Source: Bacteroidia bacterium (GTDB lineage: Bacteria; Bacteroidota; Bacteroidia; J057). Taken from it: 64,000 nucleotides of DNA. The stretch is from contig JAWKNO010000002.1 of assembly GCA_041391665.1 (NCBI GenBank), forward strand, positions 2,232,001-2,296,000, in the 5' to 3' direction. The translations under genes were made by a program, and so were the position numbers. Each line of letters begins with the position of its first letter. Position 1 is the first letter of the stretch. Shown here piece after piece: positions 25,429 to 33,960 of this stretch. The notes beneath the pieces were generated by a model that worked only from the letters and a program-made list of their open reading frames with translations, had not been told where the DNA came from and made no database searches.

Positions 25429-27552
25429 TCACCTTGATTTAGTTTCGTAATCCCAGACAGGTTCTGCTCCCAACAAATGAGTGACAAAGTAGTTCCACCG
25501 TTTTTTAGTAAAAAAATCTTGCGCATTTCCTCTGTATCCGTGCTCCTGGCTGGGCAAAATGAGCATATCAAAATCTTTCCCGGCATTTACAAAAGCTTCT
25601 GCCAGCTTGAAAGTTGTGGATGGATTTACATTATGATCCAGTCCGCCATGCACAATTAGCAATTTTCCCTTTAGGTTTGCCGCCATCGTAATGTTGGACT
25701 GCTGATGGTAAGCAGAATCCACCGGCCAGCCCATATACATCTCTGGCCACCAGGCTTTTTCCATACGGAAATCATGGTCACCGGAAGAAGCTACGCCTAC
25801 TTTATAAAAATCGGGAAACTGCAACAGCCCGTGTGCGGCATCATATCCTCCGGCAGAATGGCCAAAAATCCCAACCCTTGTTGTGTCTATCCAGGAATAT
25901 TTTTTCCCCAACTGACGTATTGCCAGCACATGGTCAGTCAAATTGTAACCCATATTTTTATACGAAACATCTGAAAAGGCTCGTCCTCTGCCGATCGTGC
26001 CCATACCATCGACTGCGACGACAATAAATCCCAGTTCTGCCAGGGGCTGATTGTTGTTGCGCAGGCCTTCCAAAAAACTTTTAGGAAACACCTGAGTGTG
26101 CGGACCGGTATAACTGGCATCGATAATAGGGTACTTCCTGGCGGGATCAAAATTGGTCGGTTTCCACAGTGCGCCATAAATTTCCGTTTTGCCATCACGC
26201 CCGGTGGCTACAAATGGTTCGGGGTTTTTCCATCCTTTTCGGTACAGATCAGATGCATCGGCTTTGGAAAGCTCCATCAGAGTTTTTCCATTTCGCGCAT
26301 TGCGCAATACAGAAATCGTGGGTTGGCCGACAGTAGAATAATTATCGACAAAATACCGGCCATCGGGAGAAAAGTCTACTTCATGGTGAGCATCTTCTTT
26401 GGTAAGCAGTTTCATCCCTGTGCCGTCAAAACCCACACAATACAAATGAGAGAAATAGGGATTACGACCTTTTTCCTTCCCGGAAGCGAGGAAATAAAAC
26501 ATCTTTTCCTCGGCATCAGTATGGACAATTCGCCAGATCACAAACTCCCCGTGGGTCACTGTTTCCAGTTTACCATCCGCTATTCCCACTGCATATAACT
26601 GGTTCCATCCATTTCGCTCAGAAGTGAAAAATATTTTTTGTATTTGTTCATTGATCACCATCGTAAACATGCGGTTGTCCACATGTGTGGGACTTTCTTC
26701 CGAATAAAGAACCTTGACAGCCCCATCCGTTGCATTCACAGAAAGAATATCCATTTTTTTAAATCCTCTCTCCCAGGTTCCCCCAAAAAGCCTTTGTCCA
26801 TCTGCCGACCATTCCAGTCTCAGCGGAATAAAATGAGGAACGGGTTTTATATCGATCCGCGTCTCGGTCAATTTTTCAAGATCAAAAATCACCGGAATTT
26901 CATAAATAAGCGTTGTATCTCCCGGAGAACCCCGATAATAGGAAAGAAGTCGCGGACGAAACAATTCTGGTTTAGCCCAGTCGAGCAGATACATTTTTTC
27001 GGCCCGGGTAAAGTCGCAGATTTGGGTCAGTATTTTTTTTGAATCATAGGACCACTGAACACTAAAATTTTGAGGGCGATTTTCGGTTTCCCCTTCCATC
27101 AGGTCAAACCAGCCATAGGTAGCACCATATTCATAGTTTTTCTTTCCGGCTGTACTGAGCGCAATTTCTTCACCGGTTTCGGTATTGCGCACAAAAAGAT
27201 TAAAATCTCTGGCAAATGCCAGCCATTTTCCATCGGGAGAACGCGAAATGAGCGGATCGACGGAGGTGCGAAAAGTGGAATCCACGGCCAGGTAATCGAG
27301 AATTTCCATTTCCCGCAAGTCTGCGCGTTTTCGGTGAGTTCCTTCCCTGGTTATTTCTTCGTACCAAAACCCAGAATTGTCTGGCAACCAATGGGGGGTA
27401 ACTTCGGAGGTATAGAGGTGATTTCGGACGTTTTTCCACTGAAAAAAATCTGCCCGCTGATAATCTTCCGGTGAAAGTTTTACCTTTTCCTGAGAAAAAC
27501 CAAAAACTAACAAACCAGCGAGAATCGCAAAAAGGAACCCAAAATGTTTCAT
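25429..27552 (-). CDS. S9 family dipeptidyl-peptidase IV-like serine peptidase
   Basis: 707 residues. The signal peptide ends near GFSQ (20). An eight-bladed propeller domain (about 40-450) carries repeated SPDGKW/SYDSKK/SADGQR-type motifs, followed by an alpha/beta hydrolase domain with the triad Ser566 (GIFGHSAGG), Asp639 (HGGLDHNVNP) and His671 (PSQEHGYRG). DPP4-like enzymes remove X-Pro dipeptides from peptides in the periplasm; this organism would use it in peptide catabolism. The propeller substrate-anchoring Glu-Glu pair is not obvious, so specificity may differ. The start is the ATG preceding the signal peptide. Confidence 0.92.
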   Translation of the reverse strand: MKHFGFLFAILAGLLVFGFSQEKVKLSPEDYQRADFFQWKNVRNHLYTSEVTPHWLPDNSGFWYEEITREGTHRKRADLREMEILDYLAVDSTFRTSVDPLISRSPDGKWLAFARDFNLFVRNTETGEEIALSTAGKKNYEYGATYGWFDLMEGETENRPQNFSVQWSYDSKKILTQICDFTRAEKMYLLDWAKPELFRPRLLSYYRGSPGDTTLIYEIPVIFDLEKLTETRIDIKPVPHFIPLRLEWSADGQRLFGGTWERGFKKMDILSVNATDGAVKVLYSEESPTHVDNRMFTMVINEQIQKIFFTSERNGWNQLYAVGIADGKLETVTHGEFVIWRIVHTDAEEKMFYFLASGKEKGRNPYFSHLYCVGFDGTGMKLLTKEDAHHEVDFSPDGRYFVDNYSTVGQPTISVLRNARNGKTLMELSKADASDLYRKGWKNPEPFVATGRDGKTEIYGALWKPTNFDPARKYPIIDASYTGPHTQVFPKSFLEGLRNNNQPLAELGFIVVAVDGMGTIGRGRAFSDVSYKNMGYNLTDHVLAIRQLGKKYSWIDTTRVGIFGHSAGGYDAAHGLLQFPDFYKVGVASSGDHDFRMEKAWWPEMYMGWPVDSAYHQQSNITMAANLKGKLLIVHGGLDHNVNPSTTFKLAEAFVNAGKDFDMLILPSQEHGYRGNAQDFFTKKRWNYFVTHLLGAEPVWDYETKSR

Positions 27553-27627
27553 AATGATAATTCTCCCAACAATCTACTTAAATGCATTTATACAAAAAAA
27601 TACTACCTTGTACCTCCAAATAATTGA

Positions 27628-28197
27628 ATGCTCAGGAAGATGCAACTATCAAAACTCGCTCGGCTGGCCCTGGTTCTGGGGATCGTTATGATAAACGTAG
27701 GCTGTGATCAGATCACAAAATCTATCGTAAGAGAAAAAATCGACGAATACGAGCAAATTGAGCTGATTGGCGAAAATTTCATCCTCACAAAGGTAGAAAA
27801 CACGGGAGCATTTTTAAGTGCGGGATCGGGTTTGTCTCCTGCGCTCAGAAAAGTTACGCTGGTCATTCTTCCGGGTATCGTCATGCTGTTGTTATTGGGA
27901 ATGGTAGCCTTTCGCGATAAAATAGAAACACCCGTAATATTTTTTATGTGTTTTATGATTGGGGGAGGTATCGGCAATCTTATCGACAGAGTTGCTTACG
28001 GCTCAGTTACGGACTTCCTGCATATTGACCTTGGGTTGGTGCGAACGGGTGTATTCAATATGGCGGATATGTCGATTATGTTTGGGGGAATAGGAATTTT
28101 AATTTATTCCTGGCGGCAAAAAGCAAAACAAAAAGCAGAAGAAAAGCCGGGAGAAACGTCGGGAGAAAAATCCGAAGAAAATACCGGTGAGTTATAA
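27628..28197 (+). CDS. lspA: Lipoprotein signal peptidase (signal peptidase II)
   Basis: 189 residues, four membrane helices. Catalytic aspartates are Asp120 (GNLIDR) and Asp147 (FNMADMS), and the family motifs DQITK (27-31) and VENTGAF are present. It cleaves the signal peptide from prolipoproteins after diacylglyceryl transfer and serves the many lipoproteins encoded nearby. A hydrophilic Glu/Lys/Gly tail (about 165-189) is longer than in E. coli. The 3' end overlaps a helix-turn-helix gene by 11 bp. Confidence 0.95.
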   Translation: MLRKMQLSKLARLALVLGIVMINVGCDQITKSIVREKIDEYEQIELIGENFILTKVENTGAFLSAGSGLSPALRKVTLVILPGIVMLLLLGMVAFRDKIETPVIFFMCFMIGGGIGNLIDRVAYGSVTDFLHIDLGLVRTGVFNMADMSIMFGGIGILIYSWRQKAKQKAEEKPGETSGEKSEENTGEL

Positions 28198-28591
28198 AAT
28201 TCATCTTACGACCGAACAAACGTATATTCTGGCAGAAAAAATGCAACAGGCCGGAGGCAAAAAGCAGTCCCGAAGGTTGCTGGCAATTTCTCTTCGTCAT
28301 TTTGGCTATAAGATTAAAGACATCAGTCTGTTGACAGATGCCAGTGAGAAGACGGTTACCACCTGGATCAGGCTGTTTATCGACGGAGGATTTGACGCAC
28401 TTACGGAAAAACGTTATCCCAAAAACCGGGACTCCCGCCTATTGCCTTACCAGGAGGAAATCCGTCGTTACCGGAAAATCTACCCCAAGGCGAAGCTGGA
28501 AGATCTTCAGCAATGGTTAAAAGAAAAGTTCCAGATTGAAGTAGAATACAGCTGGCTATACCGTTATGTGGAAAATCATGGGTTGTGGTAA
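28187..28591 (+). CDS. Stand-alone IS630-type helix-turn-helix protein
   Basis: 134 residues from a GTG that overlaps the end of lspA; the next in-frame ATG is 17 codons later. The sequence (LAISLRHFGYKIKDISLLTD, SEKTVTTWIRLFIDGGFDAL) is the N-terminal Helix-turn-helix pair found in IS630-family transposases and OrfA proteins, followed by a winged-helix-like part (EEIRRYRKIYPKAKLEDLQQ, YSWLYRYVENHGLW). No DDE catalytic half follows: the next gene is unrelated. It is not a fragment of the IS at 31387-32484, whose sequence differs. It may be a transposase remnant or a domesticated regulator. Translational coupling to lspA favours a maintained gene. Confidence 0.72.
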   Translation: MSYKIHLTTEQTYILAEKMQQAGGKKQSRRLLAISLRHFGYKIKDISLLTDASEKTVTTWIRLFIDGGFDALTEKRYPKNRDSRLLPYQEEIRRYRKIYPKAKLEDLQQWLKEKFQIEVEYSWLYRYVENHGLW

Positions 28592-28653
28592 TCGGGTCGA
28601 TGTTACGTTTTGAGTTGAGAGAGGAACTAATGGGAAAATCAATCACCCATACT

Positions 28654-29199
28654 ATGAAAAATCTCATTCTGGCTTTTTTCGCCTTTTTTTTCATCAGCAA
28701 CCTTTCCGCACAGATGACAGAGTCAATCATCCCCCTTGAAGCCCAATCGGGCGAACTGTTGGAGGTTTCCGGCAATCTTTCCGATGGTCAGCCTATGCCC
28801 ACGCTGGACTGGGCGTGGAACAGTTCCGTCGCTTGTTTTCCCAAAAACCATGAAAAAAACTTTACCGGCAATCACGTCTTATACACGATAGACCTGCCCG
28901 CCTATTCCGAAATGGAAATCGCTGTAGTCCCGGCCGATAAAAAGACCAACCTGAGTGTGTATGCTTATATGGTGCGCGAGATCACGGAAGAAAACACCGT
29001 TCCGAACCTCAACCGTTGTGTGCGCTGTGAAGTGGACCATGCCTCTAATATAAAACGACAGGGCCAGGCACCCGGGACCCGGGTGGTTAAAGATATTCTC
29101 GCGCTTAAAAATCCCTATCAGGTACTTATTGGTGTTACCGGAGCAGAAGGTCTGAGCGAAGGAGCTTACACGCTGAAGGTCCGGGTGAAGGGGAAGTAA
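28654..29199 (+). CDS. Secreted protein of unknown function
   Basis: 181 residues from the ATG at 28654, which starts a typical signal peptide (MKNLILAFFAFFFISNLSAQ); earlier in-frame starts at 28585 and 28630 lack it. The mature domain is beta-rich and has two Cys near each other in NRCVRCEVDH. Internal blocks DLPAYSEMEIAVVPADKKTN and NPYQVLIGVTGAEGLSEGAY suggest a pre-peptidase-like or C2-like beta-sandwich, but I do not recognise a family with confidence. It follows the helix-turn-helix gene on the same strand. Confidence 0.7.
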   Translation: MKNLILAFFAFFFISNLSAQMTESIIPLEAQSGELLEVSGNLSDGQPMPTLDWAWNSSVACFPKNHEKNFTGNHVLYTIDLPAYSEMEIAVVPADKKTNLSVYAYMVREITEENTVPNLNRCVRCEVDHASNIKRQGQAPGTRVVKDILALKNPYQVLIGVTGAEGLSEGAYTLKVRVKGK

Positions 29200-29250
29200 G
29201 TAATTATTGTAACATAGGCACAGAGAAATCCGGGACAAAAAAAGCGGTTT

Positions 29251-29306
29251 GTGTAACCCCTGCAAACCTCACAGAATCCGGTGAGGTTTGAAAGGGTGTG
29301 TTACAC
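29251..29306. repeat. Long inverted repeat between convergent genes
   Basis: A perfect 10-bp stem CAAACCTCAC (29263-29272) / GTGAGGTTTG (29281-29290) has an 8-base loop. Outside it GTGTAAC (29251-29257) pairs with GTTACAC (29299-29305). The motif with AACCTCAC / GTGAGGTT is one I associate with dispersed elements in Bacteroidota. It may also act as terminator for both flanking genes, although the T tracts are poor. Confidence 0.6.
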
Positions 29307-29348
29307 CCCTTCTTTAATACAATTGTCTTTACTGAGTGGAAAAGAGAA

Positions 29349-29789
29349 TCAATTTCCGCCTCTCAGTCTCACATCAAGGGCGATGGGACCTTTTGGGCCG
29401 CTGCCAATTTCGAAGGAAACCCTATCTTGTTCCATTACCTGGTCAATAAGATTATTGACGTGGGTGAAGTAGCTTTCGCCGGTGACGTCATCCACGATAA
29501 AACCATATCCTTTTTCAGAATTAAAAAATTTCACCATCCCATTTCGCACAGTATCTACAGATTCCAGTGTTTCTTTTTTAGGGACAGAGACGTCAATATC
29601 TTCTTTTCTGATTTTTGTTTTATTCCGGGGATCGGGAGGAGATGATGTCAGGTTTCCAAATTCATCCACATACATAATATCATTTCCCTTTTTTCCATCA
29701 CTTTTCCGCATTTCCATTTTCTCCGCTTTATCCTCTTTGCGCTTTTTTCTCTTTTTTTCTCTGTCTTTTTTACTGAAACTGTCTGCCAT
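29349..29789 (-). CDS. Cold-shock domain protein with a charged N-terminal extension
   Basis: 146 residues. The C-terminal 65 residues form a cold-shock domain with RNP1-like KGYGFI and RNP2-like YFTHVNNL, opening at GMVKFFNSEKGYGFI. The N-terminal 80 residues are very rich in Lys, Arg, Glu and Asp (KKDREKKRKKRKEDKAEK) and probably disordered. Such extended Csp proteins occur in this phylum; they bind single-stranded RNA or DNA and may act as RNA chaperones. The gene is monocistronic. Confidence 0.92.
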   Translation of the reverse strand: MADSFSKKDREKKRKKRKEDKAEKMEMRKSDGKKGNDIMYVDEFGNLTSSPPDPRNKTKIRKEDIDVSVPKKETLESVDTVRNGMVKFFNSEKGYGFIVDDVTGESYFTHVNNLIDQVMEQDRVSFEIGSGPKGPIALDVRLRGGN

Positions 29790-30148
29790 GTAATTTTTGA
29801 TTAGTTAAATAAAAAGATGGGTGATAAACAATGAATGGCTGATTTTCCGCTTCTCTTTATGGAAAAAACGAAGCTTACAAAGCCAAACTTCTCAAGTTAC
29901 ACAAATATCCGGCCGCAAAAAAATGTTACCTGATATTTTGGTGGGATTTGTGGGAGAGGGAGGTGGCTTCGACTCCGCTCAGCCACCGTTCAGGTTCCGA
30001 AGTCCGGTGGTTGAGCGGAGCCAAAACCACCGTTCATGTTCCGAAGTCCGGTGGTTGAGCGGAGCCGAAACCACCAACATTGCCTTCCTTTTTGTTTTTA
30101 TAAAGCAAATGAGCGAATGGAACTCCCTTACCCGTTACCTGGAATTCT
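29790..30148. repeat. Intergenic stretch with three hairpin repeats (29962-30075)
   Basis: Three similar hairpins lie in a row: GGTGGCT / AGCCACC (29962-29968 and 29981-29987), GGTGGTT / AACCACC (30006-30012 and 30025-30031) and again GGTGGTT / AACCACC (30050-30056 and 30069-30075). The second and third are 44 bp apart and part of a near-perfect direct repeat. The stem family is one I recall as common between genes in Bacteroidota. The plus-strand open frame across it (29821-30234) is not protein-like. Confidence 0.75.
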
Positions 30149-30778
30149 TCAAGGAGCAGGTATCTCAAAAGAGTGGTGCATTACCCTCGGTATTCTGCTC
30201 AGTGAAGTATCGATTACCCCGATCCGTTCAATAATCTCTTTTTCATCAATGTTGCATTCTTCACCAGTAGGATGTATCAACTTTCCGTTTTTTGCGATCA
30301 TATCCAGAGAATGGATCATCGCAGTCACATCCAGAGGCATTTCGGTGGGTATGCCTACCAACAAATTCTGTTCGTTTGAGTTTTGTCTAACACTCAGATA
30401 ATAGGAAGGACCGCAATAAAGATAAGTTGGTTTTACAGGAAAGTCATAGAAATTTGGCCCATCAGGTATTTTATCCAGCAATTCATTGATTTTATCTACC
30501 TCAAGATTCGTGATTGTTGACGAAAAACACTCCATCTGAAAATTCAACTCCCAGTTCCGCTCAAAGTGTATTATTCTATTTGAATTTTGATCGATTCGGA
30601 TCGTTTTGAACACAGAAATCCCCCAGATCATACTATCCTCCGATTCGTCCTCCACTTCCAACATAAGCAATTGGTATTCCACCAGTTCGATTTCCGCTTT
30701 TATAGTGTGTGGGTTATGCTCACCGGACAGTTGGCAACTAATAAGAAGCGAGAAGATCAGTATGTATAGGGGGGGCAT
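30149..30778 (-). CDS. Hypothetical lipoprotein
   Basis: 209 residues. The lipoprotein signal has Cys15 in FSLLISC. The mature protein is hydrophilic, with mixed strands and helices (IELVEYQLLMLEVEDESEDS, TNLEVDKINELLDKIPDG, CGPSYYLSVRQNS). I recognise no family. It is AT-rich relative to the neighbouring housekeeping genes and lies in a small accessory stretch next to the IS-interrupted gene. Confidence 0.6.
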   Translation of the reverse strand: MPPLYILIFSLLISCQLSGEHNPHTIKAEIELVEYQLLMLEVEDESEDSMIWGISVFKTIRIDQNSNRIIHFERNWELNFQMECFSSTITNLEVDKINELLDKIPDGPNFYDFPVKPTYLYCGPSYYLSVRQNSNEQNLLVGIPTEMPLDVTAMIHSLDMIAKNGKLIHPTGEECNIDEKEIIERIGVIDTSLSRIPRVMHHSFEIPAP

Positions 30779-31386
30779 GGGTGAGTGAGATTGTCAATTC
30801 TTTACTGATTCAAATCTTTTTTTATAATAGGAAATTACCTCTTTAATATTAGGAGCTTGGATATTTGCAGGCCCTGAACGCATATAAAAAAATTGTAATC
30901 CATTATCTTCTAAAATGGCCGGAACCCCAGATGGAATACAATTAATCCTAAGAAGTATTTTATTATCTATTTTCTCAGTATTAAAATGGATGTTTGTAGT
31001 AAACGGAGCTCCTACTTTATCTCTTATCAATTGAATAATACTTTGCTTGTAATTATCAATCTCTTTGAGAGATCCTACCTTAATACCCACCACCCTAGAA
31101 GCATCGTTAATCCCAAGCAAAATTGTCCCCCCTCTAGTGTTCAAAAAAGCACAAATTGTCTTAATAATATCAGGTTTACCAATTTTGCTCATTGATTCTT
31201 TGAATTCTATAGTTACTCCCTCACCTTTTTTAATAATATTTTCAGTTGCATAAACGTATTCCTCATCCAAATAACCAATTACATAACTTACTAAGCCTTT
31301 AAATATTGAAAGCGAAATCTTTGAATCCATAATTTTATCAGAAAATAGAAGTCTCCCATCAAAAGCGATTAACTCACAATCTGTTA

Positions 31387-32484
31387 TACTCAAGGCGTTT
31401 AGATTTGCGGTGAGTCAGAGAATGTAAATATACCCCCATGGGAAAACTAAGTCAAGAAGAAAGAAGCAAGCTACAGGTCCTCCGGAAGGGCCACAAAGAC
31501 AAACGGGTGTACATCAAGGTGACGGCGATCCTATTGCTTGACCAAGGATATCGTGCAGAAGAAGTGGGCAATATATTAGGCATAGATGGGGATACCGTGA
31601 ATCGGTACCTGAAGCGGTATTCCGAAGTTCCGCTCGAAGATTACCTTCGGGACAACTACGTGGGGAAAGCCCCGAAGCTTTCGTCCGATCAGTTAGATCT
31701 TCTATCGGAGGAACTCCGCACCTACCTGTACCTGACGCTGGGGGAAATCCGGGACTATGTGTATCAGACCTATGCGGTCAAATACGCGAAGGAGGGGATG
31801 CGGGATTTGGTTCACCGGTTGGGTTTCCGCTACAAGAAAACCCGCCCCGTTCCCTGCAAAGCAGATCCTGAAAAACAGCAAGCGTGGGTGAACCAATTTG
31901 ATCAAGAAATGGCAGCACTCTCTGAGGATGAGGAGATTTACTTTATTGACGGGGTGCATCCGATGCACAACACGCGTCCCGAGTCAGGCTGGATCAAAAA
32001 AGGGGAAGACTACGAACTACCGGCCAACTCGGGCCGCCAGCGATTGAACCTCAATGGGGCGGTCTGCATCCAACATCCCGAACGCATATTCCGCGTGGAG
32101 ACAGAGCGGATTAGCTATGAAGCGAACATCGAATTGTTTGCAAAAATGCTGGAAGCACGCGCTGGCAAGCGGCTCATCGTTTATGCCGATAACGCAAAAT
32201 ACAACCACGCCGTTGCGCTCAAAACCTGGATTGCTGACCATAGGGACCGAATCGAATTGCGCCACCTGCCGCCCTATTCCCCCAATTTAAACCCCATCGA
32301 ACGACTCTGGAAATTCATGAAAAAGGAAGTCATTAACAGCTTTTTTTACCCCACCTTTCAGGAATTTCGCGCAGGCATCCGGGCTTTTTTTGACAATATT
32401 GCCACCTGTGCAGAAAAACTAAAAACCCTCATTACCCCCAAATTTCAAATCATTGGGCTTCCGCATTCCTAAACGCTTTGAGTA
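31387..32484 (+). mobile_element. Complete IS630-family insertion sequence (1,098 bp)
   Basis: Terminal inverted repeats are TACTCAAGGCGTTTAG at the left and, on the other strand, TACTCAAAGCGTTTAG at the right (15 of 16 match). TA dinucleotides at 31385-31386 and 32485-32486 are the target duplication typical of IS630/Tc1/mariner elements. One intact transposase fills the element. The clean ends and the exact frame restoration on removal point to a recent insertion. Confidence 0.92.
31438..32472 (+). CDS. IS630-family transposase, intact
   Basis: 344 residues. An N-terminal pair of helix-turn-helix domains (ILLLDQGYRAEEVGNILGID, HRLGFRYKKTRPVP) is followed by a DDE/RNase H-like domain with the three acidic residues visible: Asp in YFIDGVHP, Asp in VYADNAKYN and Glu in PPYSPNLNPIERLW. 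The length is standard, all motifs are intact and the stop lies inside the right inverted repeat. It should cut and paste the element at TA sites. It is oriented opposite to the gene it interrupts. Confidence 0.95.
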   Translation: MGKLSQEERSKLQVLRKGHKDKRVYIKVTAILLLDQGYRAEEVGNILGIDGDTVNRYLKRYSEVPLEDYLRDNYVGKAPKLSSDQLDLLSEELRTYLYLTLGEIRDYVYQTYAVKYAKEGMRDLVHRLGFRYKKTRPVPCKADPEKQQAWVNQFDQEMAALSEDEEIYFIDGVHPMHNTRPESGWIKKGEDYELPANSGRQRLNLNGAVCIQHPERIFRVETERISYEANIELFAKMLEARAGKRLIVYADNAKYNHAVALKTWIADHRDRIELRHLPPYSPNLNPIERLWKFMKKEVINSFFYPTFQEFRAGIRAFFDNIATCAEKLKTLITPKFQIIGLPHS

Positions 32485-33055
32485 TAATGCAGTCATTGTA
32501 CCCATTCTTGCACTTCCGTTGATAACTGATATCTCTCCAAATAAATCACCTCGCCTGTATAGTTTCTCCTTCCCACTATTTAGGTTTAACTCTAACTCTC
32601 CATTTTCTACAATATAGAATTCGGCATTATTTCGTTCCGAGGAATAAAAAACAACAGATCCCTTTTTAAAATACTTTTTAAAAGCAAGCTTATATAAACT
32701 CCATCTTTCATCGTCATTAAATGCTTGATAAATTCTATTTTCACTACAAGCAGAATGAAATTCAGAAAAATTTAATGTAATGGCCATTAGAGTTATTCTA
32801 TTAAATGCGAAACGAAATAGGTCTTATCTCAAAGTTTTAAGTAAAAGCAAAAGCTTCAGTAATAAATAATATATACAAAAAAATGCATTCGAGTTACAGA
32901 ACACTATACAAATAGTAAGCAATAACTATAATAAAACGCATTGTAAAGTCACAAAAATCGCACACTCCCAAGTGCTTAAGATGTGCAAAATATTCCATTC
33001 ATCCAAAACTAATTAGCAAATATACCATTTATTCGGCCATAAGACCTCCGCACCA

Positions 33056-33958
33056 CTACCCCTCCTTCAAAAATCTGGCAATAGCCTCAATCGCTTCCTG
33101 CGCTTCGGGTACAGTGCGCCAGAATAATTGCCAGACATGCATAGTTTCTTCCCATACCTGGAGCGTAACTTCAACTCCGGCGGCTTCCATCTGGTCTTTG
33201 AGGCGTTGGGCGTCATCGGTGAGTACTTCCAGGTCGCTGGCCTGGATCAGGGTTGGGGGCAGGCCCCGCAGGTCGGCGTAGAGGGGTGATATCTCGGGAT
33301 AGTCGAGTTCGTGCGGACCAGCATACGCCAGCGCCCACCGGTGTACCTGCGGCACAATGATAATGGGATCGTGTTTGGCAAAGGCTACCGCCGAATGCCC
33401 GCTAAATGTCAGATCCACCCACGGAGACAAACATACCGCCGAAAACGGCAAAGGAAGGCCAAGCGCTTTCATCTTTACCATGGCCGAAATGGCAAGCCCG
33501 CCTCCGGCTGAGTCTCCGGCTATCGCGATCTTCGCAGGATCATACCCCTGCTCCAGCAACCACTTCCAGGCTGCTATTGCATCTTCCAATGCTGCGGGAA
33601 ATGGATGCTCCGGCGCCAGCCGATAGTCTACATGAATGACACACCAGCCAAGTTCCTGCGCAATGCGCGCAACCATTCCCCGGTGTGAGTCGAGCGAACC
33701 GACCAGATACCCCCCACCGTGAAAAAACAGGAGTATTGGCGCATTTTTGGTATTTTTTACGCCTTTGGGAATCAACCACTCAGCTGGAATTTTACCAATT
33801 TTCAGCGGCTCTGCCGCTACGTCCGAAGGCATACGGAGCGCGTATTTGGCAAAGTTGACAAATCGACGGATGCGCGAAAGACTGGCCAGATCCAGGCTCA
33901 GCCACTGGTGCAAATGGAAGGCACCAGACTTCATTCTTTCATGTTGGCGACTGGGCAT
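33056..33958 (-). CDS. Alpha/beta hydrolase of the hormone-sensitive-lipase type
   Basis: 300 residues from the ATG at 33958, two bases past the stop of the transporter gene; the earlier ATG at 34006 would overlap that gene by 46 bases. Motifs are the oxyanion hole HGGGYLVGS (80-88), the nucleophile elbow GDSAGGG (Ser150), the acid in SDLEVLTDDA (241-250) and His274 (EETMHVWQ). It has no signal peptide, so it is a cytoplasmic or peripheral carboxylesterase acting on short-chain esters. It is probably co-transcribed with the nucleoside transporter, though a functional link is not evident. Confidence 0.88.
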   Translation of the reverse strand: MPSRQHERMKSGAFHLHQWLSLDLASLSRIRRFVNFAKYALRMPSDVAAEPLKIGKIPAEWLIPKGVKNTKNAPILLFFHGGGYLVGSLDSHRGMVARIAQELGWCVIHVDYRLAPEHPFPAALEDAIAAWKWLLEQGYDPAKIAIAGDSAGGGLAISAMVKMKALGLPLPFSAVCLSPWVDLTFSGHSAVAFAKHDPIIIVPQVHRWALAYAGPHELDYPEISPLYADLRGLPPTLIQASDLEVLTDDAQRLKDQMEAAGVEVTLQVWEETMHVWQLFWRTVPEAQEAIEAIARFLKEG

Positions 33959-33960
33959 TT

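Larger units (their letters stand above)
30794..32787 (-). pseudogene. Cyclic-nucleotide-binding / AlbA_2 (Schlafen-like) protein interrupted by an IS630 element
   Basis: Two parts flank the IS. The upstream part (32787 to about 32485) encodes a cNMP-binding fold: FKKGSVVFYSSERNNAEFYI, then ENGELELNLNSGKEKLYRRG and DLFGEISVINGSARMGTMTA. The downstream part (31386 to 30794) encodes an AlbA_2/Schlafen-type domain: EGVTIEFKESMS, TICAFLNTRGGTILLGINDA and RDKVGAPFTTNIHF. If the IS (31387-32484) and one TA copy are removed, the frame joins without shift (TALTDCELIAFDG) and gives 297 residues. The intact protein would couple a cyclic nucleotide signal to a nucleic-acid-binding domain. Each half could still be translated as a fragment, but the gene is presumably inactive. 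Confidence 0.85.

Noticed and set aside
29821..30234. 137-codon plus-strand frame
   Set aside because: It crosses the hairpin repeats and the 3' end of the lipoprotein gene; the translation is low in information.
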